Notes: a model not told the origin generated them from the letters alone. A DNA stretch of 64,000 nt from Kordiimonadales bacterium IMCC3096 (GCA_016865035.1 CP018227.1:776001-840000); one strand, 5' to 3'. Positions 19,826-27,633 are shown, counted from the first letter of the stretch. Numbers and translations are program-made.

Positions 19826-20722
19826 CTAGATTCTCCCTTTTGTGATGAAGCCATCCGGCCGGAACTTGACGATGACCAGGGCGACGATGAAGACGAGCAC
19901 CTCAGCCACGATGGGCTGGATCAGGTCGCCGACCATGATCCCGAACAGGGGGATTTCACGCAGCCACTGGAAGCCGGGGACCATGGCGCCGATCACGGCA
20001 CTGCCCAGGATCGGCCCCTCGAAGGTGCCGACACCGCCCAGCATGACCGACAGGAACGCCTGCACCAGAAAGCGCACACCCAGATCGGCCGACAGTGAGA
20101 AGAGCGGCACCATCAGGGCACCGGCCAGTCCGGCCAGCGCGGCCCCGAACGCGAAGGTGAAGGCGTAGAGGCGGGTCGTGGAGACGCCTGACGCGCGCGC
20201 CAGACCGGGGTTCTCCAGCGCACCGCGGATCTGCAGCCCGAACGACGTCCGTGTGAGGAAAAGGAAACAGGCCACCATCAGCGCACCGGTCAGGAAGATG
20301 ATGATCGCGCGCCAGGCCGAAACATCGACCCCCAGCAGCGAGACCGATCCCGGAACCGGCTCGTCGATGGCGTAGTACTGGCCGCCGATCAGCACACGGA
20401 TCAGTTCACGGATGATCAAACCAATGGCAAAGGTCGCCAGCATGGCGATCACAGGGGAGGCGTAGAGCCTTCTGATGAAGGCGATCTCGATGACCAGGCC
20501 GGCGATCGCCACCAGGAAAGGCGCGGCGAGCATGCCGGTCCATTCGGGGAGGCCCATCTCGCGAAAGATGTAGACCGTATAGGCACCCAGCAGGACGAAC
20601 TCGCCGTGACCAAGATTGAAGATGCCCATCATGCTGGCAATCACGGCCAGTCCCAGCACCACAAGCACCATGATGGACGAGAAAGCCAGAACATCGAAGA
20701 TCAGCTTGACGGCTACGTCCAA
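19826..20722 (-). CDS. urtB: urea/short-chain amide ABC transporter permease UrtB-like
   Basis: A LivH/UrtB-type permease with about eight membrane spans. Marks are SMMGIFNLGHGEFVLLGAY near the N-terminus, the loop SFGLQIRGALENPGLARASGV and FLSVMLGGVGTFEGPILGS. I place the start at TTG 20722 (298 residues) because AGGGGGGA ends 8 bases upstream and the sigma-54 promoter then lies about 60 bases before it; a longer frame would begin at or upstream of the inferred transcription start. It is the first gene of the leftward cluster. The encoded protein itself could also carry branched-chain substrates; the urea/amide assignment rests on the neighbouring amidase and urease. Confidence 0.88.
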   Translation of the reverse strand: MDVAVKLIFDVLAFSSIMVLVVLGLAVIASMMGIFNLGHGEFVLLGAYTVYIFREMGLPEWTGMLAAPFLVAIAGLVIEIAFIRRLYASPVIAMLATFAIGLIIRELIRVLIGGQYYAIDEPVPGSVSLLGVDVSAWRAIIIFLTGALMVACFLFLTRTSFGLQIRGALENPGLARASGVSTTRLYAFTFAFGAALAGLAGALMVPLFSLSADLGVRFLVQAFLSVMLGGVGTFEGPILGSAVIGAMVPGFQWLREIPLFGIMVGDLIQPIVAEVLVFIVALVIVKFRPDGFITKGRI

Positions 20723-20791
20723 GTGAATGTTCCCCCCTGGCAAAATGATGACCCAACTGAACCCCTGGAAACGGGCCACGTCGGGGGGATA

Positions 20792-20807
20792 GGCAACATG
20801 TATGCCA
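20792..20807 (-). promoter_or_regulatory. sigma-54 (RpoN) promoter of the urt/amidase/urease cluster
   Basis: The minus strand reads TGGCATACATGTTGCC. The -24 element TGGCA and the -12 element TTGC match the consensus TGGCACG-N4-TTGC, with exactly 10 bases between the invariant GG and GC. Transcription should begin near 20781, giving a leader of about 59 bases before the urtB TTG and its AGGGGGGA ribosome site. Sigma-54 promoters need an enhancer-binding activator, commonly NtrC for urea and amide uptake. Confidence 0.78.
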
Positions 20808-20877
20808 CAAGCAAATCACCACCCTGAAACGTGGATTTCCCGAGATACCTCCTGTTGTTGGCCGTCTTCGCTGCGCA

Positions 20878-20904
20878 TTTTCTGACGACATCTTAATCAG
20901 AAAA
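20878..20904. promoter_or_regulatory. palindrome upstream of the sigma-54 promoter
   Basis: TTTTCTGA and TCAGAAAA form perfect 8-bp arms separated by 11 bases, with centre about 95-100 bases upstream of the -24/-12 element. This is a suitable place for an activator's enhancer site. It does not match the NtrC half-site TGCAC, so the binding protein is unknown. Confidence 0.45.
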
Positions 20905-21026
20905 AATCAACACCTGCGGAATAATTGAGCAATCCAAAGAATTGGCAATCATTTGTACGCATCTGGACAACTTCGCCAGACACCCGAAGCAGCATTGAGT
21001 GCGCCGAAGAGCTGCGCCTCACAGCG

Positions 21027-21111
21027 CCTGTTCGGTCAAACAGGTTTCCTTTGGGGTGTCGGGATCACTGCCTGTATCGCCACGCAGACGAAGGCGCGGT
21101 GACCGAACAGG
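21027..21111. repeat. widely spaced inverted repeat
   Basis: CCTGTTCGGTCA (21027-21038) and its exact complement TGACCGAACAGG (21100-21111) are 12-bp arms 61 bases apart. They lie between the end of the PPOX gene and the urt promoter region. They could be paired protein sites looping DNA upstream of a sigma-54 promoter, or the arms of a long hairpin ending the PPOX transcript. Confidence 0.4.
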
Positions 21112-21184
21112 GCGGTGAACTTCCGGCATGGCATGAGACAAGCGTCACCGCTCGCCTGCGGAAATCCGGGCTGACGTACAGACC

Positions 21185-21682
21185 TCAGAAACTGGTGCCC
21201 GGCTTGTAGTAGCGGTCCGCCCAGATGCCCATCTGCGGTTCGTCCTCCAGCGGCAGGCGCCAGCTCTTCACCTTCGCGCCCGCCAGCACCACGCGGAACA
21301 GGCCGCGTGGCTGGTCGATGGTATTGTCGACATATTCGTTGGCACCGCGCCGCCCGACATAGCGCGCCGCCATGTCGCGATAGAGATCCCGCCAGAGATC
21401 GTCGGCGCCCAGATCATGCACCAGCTCCGCATCGCCCTCCACCAGCACCTTGCGATAGGGCAGGTTCTGGTCGTCGATGCAGAGCGCGACGCGGGGATCG
21501 CGGCGCAGGCAGGCGAACCACTCGGATTTCTCGCGCGGCGTGAACCAGATCGCCCCGTCGCGATGGATGAACCACAGCGGCGTCACCAGCGGGCTGCCGT
21601 CTTCACGCACCACCGCGATCTTCATCACGATGCCCTTCGCATCGAGGAACTCCCGGAACTCGTCGTCAGTCAGCTTCGGCAT
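21185..21682 (-). CDS. pyridoxamine 5'-phosphate oxidase-fold FMN/F420-type flavoprotein
   Basis: The 165 residues form a split-barrel PPOX-type domain: LDAKGIVMKIAVVREDGSPLVTPLWFIHRDGAIWFTP, then RDPRVALCIDDQ and the beta-strand VLVEGDAELV. Proteins of this class bind a flavin and reduce or oxidise small substrates; many have no assigned function. Neither true PdxH motifs nor an assigned partner is seen. It is the downstream neighbour of a LigB-type dioxygenase (66-base gap), with which it may be co-transcribed. Confidence 0.75.
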   Translation of the reverse strand: MPKLTDDEFREFLDAKGIVMKIAVVREDGSPLVTPLWFIHRDGAIWFTPREKSEWFACLRRDPRVALCIDDQNLPYRKVLVEGDAELVHDLGADDLWRDLYRDMAARYVGRRGANEYVDNTIDQPRGLFRVVLAGAKVKSWRLPLEDEPQMGIWADRYYKPGTSF

Positions 21683-21748
21683 GGTCTCTTCTCCCCTTCA
21701 GAATTGCGCCGGAAGCCCGGCATGCCACCCCTGGTGACAGACTGCGGC

Positions 21749-22564
21749 TCACCCCCAGCCATAGCCCCGCGCCTCGAATCCCAGCAAGGGTTCGGCGAAG
21801 GTGCGGGTGGCGGCGGGCAGGCCTGCGGCCTGAGCGGCGCCGAAACAGACGTGGAGCGGCAGCAGGTGCTCCTCCCGGGGCTGGCAGAAGCGGGCACCGG
21901 GGGCATCTGCCCAGGCAGTGAGCCGGTGGGTCCGTTCGGCAGCATCGGCGGCGGGATCGCAGATCACGCTGTCCAGCCAGTCATGGAACTCGCTGGCCAG
22001 CTGCTGCCCCCCTGCCCTCTGCTGTGGCGACAGCCGACCGACCAGCGCCTGCATGTTGTGGAAGCTGAAACCGGAACCCAGCAGCACCACCCCATCGTCG
22101 AGCAGGGGACCGAGCGCCTGGCCCATCGCGATGTGCCGGGCCGGATCAAGTGACGAAAGCAACGACATCTGCAGCACCGGAATGTCGGCCTCCGGCCGCA
22201 TCAGCATCAGCGGCACGAAGGTGCCATGGTCGAAACCGCGTTCCGGGTCGAGAGCGGGCGTGAATCCCGCCACGCGCAGTGCAGCCGCTGCGGCCTCCGC
22301 AAGGTCCGGCGCGCCGGGCGCGGGATAGTTCAGGCGATAGGTCTCCTCCGGGAAGCCGAAATAGTCGTAGAGCATCCCGGGGGCCGCTGAACTGCTGAAG
22401 GACGGGGTCTCCGCCTCCCAGTGCGCGGTGACGACAATGATCGCCTTCGCCCCCTGCAGGCCGGGCCGAAGGGCCGTCAGCGCCTCGACCAGCGGCACAT
22501 GGGCCGGATCGCCCATCAGCGGCAGCGGACCGCCGCCATGGGGAATGAAATGGATCCTGTGCAT
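21749..22564 (-). CDS. LigB-family extradiol dioxygenase (DODA-type)
   Basis: A 271-residue class III extradiol ring-cleavage dioxygenase resembling bacterial 4,5-DOPA dioxygenase. Potential metal ligands are the N-terminal HGGGP (residues 9-13), His in VVTAHWE, the FDHGTFVPL motif and a late histidine (EEHLLPLHV). The physiological substrate cannot be read; catecholic compounds are expected. The MFS transporter gene further upstream on the same strand could bring in the substrate. Confidence 0.84.
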   Translation of the reverse strand: MHRIHFIPHGGGPLPLMGDPAHVPLVEALTALRPGLQGAKAIIVVTAHWEAETPSFSSSAAPGMLYDYFGFPEETYRLNYPAPGAPDLAEAAAAALRVAGFTPALDPERGFDHGTFVPLMLMRPEADIPVLQMSLLSSLDPARHIAMGQALGPLLDDGVVLLGSGFSFHNMQALVGRLSPQQRAGGQQLASEFHDWLDSVICDPAADAAERTHRLTAWADAPGARFCQPREEHLLPLHVCFGAAQAAGLPAATRTFAEPLLGFEARGYGWG

Positions 22565-22708
22565 CGCTTCAGGTGCCTGCCTGGATGAGGCTGGTCAGGT
22601 TCGTCATCGTCTGCGTGTCCACGGCAATGGTCTGTGTCGGAGTAGATATAGGACAGCAGACGCGCGATGGGCAGAACCGGCCCGTTCATTTTCCTGCCAT
22701 GGCGGCCG

Positions 22709-23875
22709 TCATGTCACCAGCGTCCTGCGCTGAAGCAGTCGCAGCGTGATCAGGCTGCAGAGGGCCAGCAGCAGCAGCGCCGTCGCGAACAGGATCGGGG
22801 CGGCCGGGTCCCCGGTCACGTCACCCAGATAGCCCGCAACAGACGGAAGAATGCCGATTCCCAGATAATAGTAACTGAAGAAGATGCCCATCCCCATGGC
22901 CCGGTTCGCAGGAGAGAGTATCTGCACGGGAACCGCAATGATCGCCCCCGCCGGAGACCAGGCAAGCAGCCCGATGGCAATGAATGCGATGAGCCGGTCG
23001 TCCAGAAAGATGAGCGACATCGTGGCAGCGGCCCCCCCGAGGAACATCGCCACCATGAACAGATCGCCATTGATCCATTTCTGCACGATCAGGCCACCCA
23101 GCGGCACGGCGACCACGCCAATCCAGATGCCGGTACTCGCGAGTTGCCCGGCGGCAATGGCTTCATAGCCCTGGGAAACGAGGTAGGCCGGTGCAAAGCT
23201 GACAACAACGATCAGGTTGGCGTTGAACAGCATCCAGATCATTGCCGCTGTCGAGACGAGGAGAAACTCCCTCCCGCCCAGTCCGAACTTCAGCGATGCC
23301 GAGCCGCCGGGAGCAGGCACCTGCCGGTTGCTGGCCCCGAAGAGAAGCAGAAGCACACCGGCGCCGCAGAAAAGGGCTGACATCATCAGCATGCCACTCA
23401 GGGAGTAGGCCTCCGCGAATGCCGCCTGCGTCGCCAGACCAAGCGCGATGCCAAAGGGCCAGCTGTTGACATGGATCGACATGGCGACCGTCAGTTCCCG
23501 TTCAGCAAACCAGTCGGCAATCATCTTTGACGAGAGAACGTTGAACGCCACTGCACCGACGCCGCTGAGAATCCGGCCGACATACATCACGTCGACGGAG
23601 CCCGAGCGCGCCGACATGACACCACCGACGGCCATCAGCAGCATGCCGAGGACCAGCAGGGACTTTTCGCCAAACCTCTGGCCCAGCATGCCGCTGGGTA
23701 TCGCGAGGAACAGTCCCGGCAACTTGTAGGCCCCGATCAGCGACCCCAGAACCGCCAGATCGATCGCCAGCTCGGAGATCAGGAACGGCCCGACGCTGCC
23801 AATCGACTGGAACTGGTATCCCATCGACGTCCGGGCGAGGAAAACCGCCGCCAGCACAATCCACCGCCTGTCCAT
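22709..23875 (-). CDS. MFS transporter
   Basis: A 388-residue major-facilitator protein with about 12 hydrophobic spans and the cytoplasmic loop MLGQRFGEKSLL between spans 2 and 3 in the position of the GxxxDRxGRR motif. The ATG at 23875 follows a very strong GGAGGAGGAACGGAG. Related proteins include CynX/NarK-like anion and organic-acid carriers, but specificity is unknown. A LuxR-HTH/GAF regulator is divergent 126 bases away. Confidence 0.84.
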   Translation of the reverse strand: MDRRWIVLAAVFLARTSMGYQFQSIGSVGPFLISELAIDLAVLGSLIGAYKLPGLFLAIPSGMLGQRFGEKSLLVLGMLLMAVGGVMSARSGSVDVMYVGRILSGVGAVAFNVLSSKMIADWFAERELTVAMSIHVNSWPFGIALGLATQAAFAEAYSLSGMLMMSALFCGAGVLLLLFGASNRQVPAPGGSASLKFGLGGREFLLVSTAAMIWMLFNANLIVVVSFAPAYLVSQGYEAIAAGQLASTGIWIGVVAVPLGGLIVQKWINGDLFMVAMFLGGAAATMSLIFLDDRLIAFIAIGLLAWSPAGAIIAVPVQILSPANRAMGMGIFFSYYYLGIGILPSVAGYLGDVTGDPAAPILFATALLLLALCSLITLRLLQRRTLVT

Positions 23876-23968
23876 CTCCGTTCCTCCTCCGCGCCCTGAA
23901 CCCAGCATCCGACGCTATGGCATCGCGGGCAGGACAGAAATCGACCGACTGCAGTAACCTGACTGCAC

Positions 23969-24003
23969 CATCTGCTGTATCTGCCGTGGTTCATCTGCTG
24001 TAT
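23969..24003. repeat. 12-bp direct repeat in a divergent promoter region
   Basis: CATCTGCTGTAT occurs at 23969-23980 and again at 23992-24003, a 23-base period of about two helical turns. The second copy overlaps the ATG at 24002 of the regulator gene. This is the arrangement expected for a tandem activator/repressor site controlling the MFS gene, the regulator itself, or both. Confidence 0.5.
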
Positions 24004-24868
24004 GGCCTTACATTCCGATGGTTGTCCCCGTTCCATCCGGGACAGGGACCAGACTGCGGAGAGATGGGAACTGCATGTGCCGGAAGAACGCCTGAGTCCA
24101 CGCGAAGCGGAGATTGCAAAGGCCTACGCCAGCGGCGATACCTATCACCGGATCGCGGAACGGCTGAGCATCTCGCCGTTGACCGTTCGCACACATCTGG
24201 CGGCGATCTATCGCAAGCTCGGCGTATCGTCGAAACTGGAACTGCACAAGGTCCTCAACGGCGCGCCGTCAGTCCGGGCCGACCGGGATGAACAGGCCGC
24301 ATTGATTTCGGAGCTTGCCCTCAGTCTGGAGGAGTCGATCCGCCGGGAACGCGCGCTTCATGAAGTGCTGAGAATCATCAGCAGTTCCAATGGTGAGCCG
24401 GAGAAGGTCATCGCCGCCGTCCTGCACCATACGCTTGAACTTTGTGACGCCGAGTTCGGCGTGCTGTTCGAATATTTCCCCGGTCAGGGGTTCCGGTCGA
24501 AATACATGCTGGGCATCCCCCCGGCATTCGAAGAGTGGCTTACCGGTCAGGGAACGTTCCAGGTCGCGGCGGAGACGGGGCTGGGCCGCCTGGTGGCCAG
24601 TCGCGACATCGTCAATATCGCCGATGTGCGCGGGGAGGAAATCTACCGCCGGGGTGATCCATTGCGCGAAGCCACGGCCGATCTGGGTGGCGCGAGGTCA
24701 TTCACGGCCATTCCCATGCTTGCGCGGGACCGGCTGATCGGTGCGTTCACGATCTACCGCCAGCGGGTGCACCCCTTCGACCCGAGAAGTCTGGAGATCG
24801 CCGGCGCCTTCGCCGACCAGAGCGTCATCGCGATCGAGAATGCCCGGATGCTCGCCAGCCGGGGATGA
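24002..24868 (+). CDS. LuxR-type HTH plus GAF domain regulator
   Basis: The N-terminal part (about residues 28-90) is a LuxR/GerE helix-turn-helix: LSPREAEIAKAYASGDTYHRIAERL, then SISPLTVRTHLAAIYRKLGVSSK. A short helical linker (about 95-120) leads to a GAF sensor domain (about 125-285) with FEYFPGQGF, DIVNIADVR, TAIPMLARDRLIGAF and FADQSVIAIENARM. A DNA-binding domain in front of the sensor is the reverse of classic LuxR proteins; the same N-terminal arrangement occurs in some alphaproteobacterial cyclase-type regulators. The true start is uncertain: ATG 24002 has no ribosome site and overlaps a repeat, while GTG 24077 would begin just before the HTH. It probably controls the divergent MFS gene. 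Confidence 0.8.
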   Translation: MALHSDGCPRSIRDRDQTAERWELHVPEERLSPREAEIAKAYASGDTYHRIAERLSISPLTVRTHLAAIYRKLGVSSKLELHKVLNGAPSVRADRDEQAALISELALSLEESIRRERALHEVLRIISSSNGEPEKVIAAVLHHTLELCDAEFGVLFEYFPGQGFRSKYMLGIPPAFEEWLTGQGTFQVAAETGLGRLVASRDIVNIADVRGEEIYRRGDPLREATADLGGARSFTAIPMLARDRLIGAFTIYRQRVHPFDPRSLEIAGAFADQSVIAIENARMLASRG

Positions 24869-24907
24869 TCCGTGCTCCGGTCAGGCTGCAGCGGCTTCGC
24901 CCTTGTC

Positions 24908-25318
24908 TCAAGCAGGCTCAGCCTGTGGCAGTGCCATGTCGCCGCGCGGCTCGAAGCAGATGCGGACGGGCATGCCGATGGTGACATCCTCCGGCGCGCA
25001 GTTGATCACGTTCATCATCAGCCGTGGCCCCTCCGCCAGATCGATCAGGGCGATGACATAGGGCGCGCGCTCCGCGAAGGCCGGACCGGGTGCGCGGTGG
25101 TTGATGGTGAAGGTGAAGACCGTTCCCTGCCCCGAAGCCTCCGAAGCTTCGCCGGTCTCGCCACCGCAGGCGGTACAGCTCTTCTGCGGCGGAAACTGGA
25201 CGGCATCGCAGGCGGTGCAGCGCGCGAAGGTCAGTCGGCCATCGGTACAGGCATCCCAGAAGGCCTGGCTCTCGGCGTTGGGGGTCGGCAATGGCAGGAC
25301 GTTTGCGGGATCGGTCAT
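24908..25318 (-). CDS. Zn-ribbon/OB-fold protein (DUF35)
   Basis: A 136-residue DUF35 protein. The N-terminal rubredoxin-like zinc ribbon has CTACDAVQFPPQKSCTACG (two CxxC knuckles) and a C-terminal OB fold follows. Such proteins form complexes with thiolase-like enzymes and present the acyl-CoA. Its ATG overlaps the stop of the thiolase gene by 4 bases (ATGA), which strongly supports a two-subunit complex. Confidence 0.88.
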   Translation of the reverse strand: MTDPANVLPLPTPNAESQAFWDACTDGRLTFARCTACDAVQFPPQKSCTACGGETGEASEASGQGTVFTFTINHRAPGPAFAERAPYVIALIDLAEGPRLMMNVINCAPEDVTIGMPVRICFEPRGDMALPQAEPA

Positions 25319-26469
25319 GACTGCCGCTCCAGAATCAGGGAAACATGGGCGGACAGGACTCCGCCGTCACCGTGGACGAAGGCACGGGCCGCATCCGGCA
25401 CCTGACGTTCGTCCGCCTCACCGCGCAACTGGCGCACGGCCTCCACCACATGGAACGCGCCGCCCGCCGCGCCGGAGTGGCCGAAGCTCAGCAGCCCGCC
25501 GTGGGTGTTGCAGGGCAGGCTGCCGCCCAGGTCCAGTGCACCGTCGGAAACCGCCTCCCCCACCGCCCCCTTGGGGAAGAAGCCGATGGACTCCAGTTCG
25601 ATCGCCAGCGTGATGGTGAAACTGTCGTAGATCTCCGCCACGTCGATGTCGGCGGTGGTCATTCCGGCCTCGGCAAAGGCATCGCGGGCGCTGAACTTGC
25701 AGCCGAAGGACTGCATATCCCGGGGGGCGGAGATCAGATGCTCATGCGTGTTCTTCTGCCCCGCACCGACAATGCGCACCTCCGCGCCGTGCCCGGTGGG
25801 CGCGGCAGAGACCAGGATACCGGCAGCACCATCGGAAATCAGGGCGCAATCGAACAGGCGCAGCGGGTCGGCGATGACCCGGCTGCCCATCACGTCGTCA
25901 TGGCTCAGCGGCTTGCGCATCTGGGCGTCCGGGTGACGGCGGGCATGGTTGCGGGTAGTCACGGCAATGTGCGCCAGGTCCGATGCGGTAAGCCCGGTGT
26001 CATGCATGTAGCGCCGCGCCACCATGGCATAGGCGGCGGGAATGGTGATGCCATAGGGCACCTCGAACTGTCCGTGGCCGAACTGGGCCAGCGCCGCAAC
26101 GGCGGCACCCGGTGCCATGCCGCTCAACCGGTTGTCCCCGGTCAGGCAGAGCACATGGCGGCACATGCCGCTTTCCACCAGCGCCTTTGCGGTCATGACC
26201 TGCAGGCCGCCGGTGGCCCCGCCCGCGCTGACACAAGCGGAATAGGCGGGCTGGATGCCCAGGTACTCCGCCACGACGGAGGCCAGCATCGGATGCGGTT
26301 CGGTGAAGGAGTAGGCGCAGAGCAACCCGTCCACATCGCCGAGATCCAGGCCCGCGTCGGCAACCGCGCCGCGCGCGACCTGCGCATGCAGGCCAAGGCA
26401 GGTGGATCCCTCCAGCTTGCCGCAGGCCGTATTGGCCACGCCCGTGATTACAGCCTTTGAAGTACCCAT
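25315..26469 (-). CDS. thiolase-family protein (SCP-x/Ltp2-like)
   Basis: A 384-residue thiolase-fold enzyme. ACVSAGGATGGLQ carries the probable nucleophile-position Cys, NTHGGLLSFGHSGAAGG the catalytic-region His, and the C-terminal HGDGG lacks the second thiolase cysteine. Loss of that residue is typical of SCP-x and steroid-side-chain aldolase (Ltp2) relatives, which work with a DUF35 partner, as here. It may therefore be a retro-aldolase or non-decarboxylating C-C lyase on a CoA ester rather than a classical thiolase. Confidence 0.82.
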   Translation of the reverse strand: MGTSKAVITGVANTACGKLEGSTCLGLHAQVARGAVADAGLDLGDVDGLLCAYSFTEPHPMLASVVAEYLGIQPAYSACVSAGGATGGLQVMTAKALVESGMCRHVLCLTGDNRLSGMAPGAAVAALAQFGHGQFEVPYGITIPAAYAMVARRYMHDTGLTASDLAHIAVTTRNHARRHPDAQMRKPLSHDDVMGSRVIADPLRLFDCALISDGAAGILVSAAPTGHGAEVRIVGAGQKNTHEHLISAPRDMQSFGCKFSARDAFAEAGMTTADIDVAEIYDSFTITLAIELESIGFFPKGAVGEAVSDGALDLGGSLPCNTHGGLLSFGHSGAAGGAFHVVEAVRQLRGEADERQVPDAARAFVHGDGGVLSAHVSLILERQS

Positions 26470-26527
26470 CTGCTCCCCCCGACATCAGGTTTCTCAGCCT
26501 ACATGGTGGGACACTTGGCTTGAAACC

Positions 26528-26556
26528 CTTGAACCGCATGGCAGGGCCGACTAGAT
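26528..26556 (+). promoter_or_regulatory. possible heat-shock (RpoH) promoter upstream of the ABC/htpG operon
   Basis: CTTGAA (26528-26533), a 17-base spacer and CTAGAT (26551-26556) resemble the alphaproteobacterial RpoH pattern CTTGAA-N17-CTATAT with one mismatch in the -10. It would start transcription near 26563, about 125 bases before the first gene. The last gene, htpG, is a classic heat-shock gene, which makes this plausible but not proven. Confidence 0.4.
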
Positions 26557-26688
26557 CATGGCGCGGCCAGAGGCGAGAAACGATCCGGCCTCCTCCGGCC
26601 ACAATAGTCAGATGCGCAAGCACCATGTCCAGGGTCCATGATCCGGGCGCGGGAGCACAGAACGCATGATCAGGGGAGCAGTGCCGAC

Positions 26689-27630
26689 GTGACAGCCATG
26701 CTGGAAGTTCGGAATCTGGTGAAGCAGTTCGGTCACTTCACCGCCGTGGACGGGATAAGTTTCGAGGTGCAGCGCGGCGAAGTGCTGGGCTTCCTCGGCC
26801 CCAATGGTGCGGGCAAGTCCACCACCATGAAGATGATCACGGGCTTTCTGGGTCCCACCGCCGGAACGGTCACGGTCAACCAGGTCGATGCGCTGGCCAA
26901 TCCGATCATGGCCAAGACCCGCATCGGTTACCTACCGGAGGGCGCACCGGCCTATCCCGACATGACCCCTGCGGCATTCCTGAACTTCATCGCCAGCATC
27001 CGGGGCCTGGGCGCGAAACAGCGCCGTGAGCGGATTGCGGCGATCACGGAGCGGATCGAGCTCCGCCGGGTGATGGAACAGCCGATCGAGACCCTGTCGA
27101 AGGGCTTCAAGCGACGCGTCGGCCTGGCGCAGGCGCTGCTGCATGACCCCGATATCCTGATCCTTGACGAACCGACGGATGGTCTGGACCCGAACCAGAA
27201 GTTCCAGGTGCGCGATCTGATCCGCGAACTGGCACCGGAGAAGGCCATCATCATCTCGACCCATATCCTGGAGGAAGTCTCCGCCGTCTGCAGCCGGGCC
27301 ATGATCATCGCCCACGGCAGGGTCGTCGCCGATGGCACGCCGGGAGAACTGATGGGCCGGTCGCGGTTCCACAACGCGGTCGTGCTGGAACTGAAGGGCG
27401 ATGGTCAGCCGGATTTCGAGACCATTCGCGCCGACCTGATCCGGGTGCCGGGCGTTGCCAGTGTCGAACCGGACGGCGACCGCCGTGTCGTGGTCTTTCC
27501 GAAGGACAGCGCCACCGTCACGGATGGCGTCTCGCAACTGGCCAGTGCACGTGGCTGGCAGATCGGAGCCTTCTATGTCGATCCGGGCCGGATGGACGAA
27601 GTCTTCCGCACCATCACGCAGGGGAACTGA
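26689..27630 (+). CDS. ABC transporter ATPase, GldA-like
   Basis: A 313-residue ABC-2-type ATPase: Walker A GPNGAGKST, Q-loop region YLPEGAPAYPDM, signature LSKGFKRRVGLAQALL, Walker B ILDEPTDGLDPNQ and switch STHILEEV, then an extra C-terminal domain. It is close to the GldA/CcmA/DrrA group that drives export or membrane-protein extrusion. GTG at 26689 is chosen because AGGGGA ends 11 bases upstream; ATG 26698 is the alternative. It begins a five-gene operon with gaps of only 3-10 bases. Confidence 0.88.
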   Translation: MTAMLEVRNLVKQFGHFTAVDGISFEVQRGEVLGFLGPNGAGKSTTMKMITGFLGPTAGTVTVNQVDALANPIMAKTRIGYLPEGAPAYPDMTPAAFLNFIASIRGLGAKQRRERIAAITERIELRRVMEQPIETLSKGFKRRVGLAQALLHDPDILILDEPTDGLDPNQKFQVRDLIRELAPEKAIIISTHILEEVSAVCSRAMIIAHGRVVADGTPGELMGRSRFHNAVVLELKGDGQPDFETIRADLIRVPGVASVEPDGDRRVVVFPKDSATVTDGVSQLASARGWQIGAFYVDPGRMDEVFRTITQGN

Positions 27631-27633
27631 GCC

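Larger units (their letters stand above)
20723..21184. other. 462-base gene-free region upstream of the urt cluster
   Basis: No convincing coding sequence. It holds the urtB leader, a sigma-54 promoter (20792-20807), an 8-bp-arm palindrome (20878-20904), an A/T-rich tract (about 20895-20960) unlike the surrounding GC-rich DNA, and a widely spaced inverted repeat (21027-21111). A 94-codon frame on the plus strand (20925-21209) shows no family resemblance, runs into the end of the PPOX gene and is rejected. Confidence 0.8.

Noticed and set aside
20925-21209. A 94-codon plus-strand frame in the urt upstream region
   Set aside because: No ribosome site, no family resemblance, it overlaps the PPOX gene's end, and the region is better explained as regulatory.
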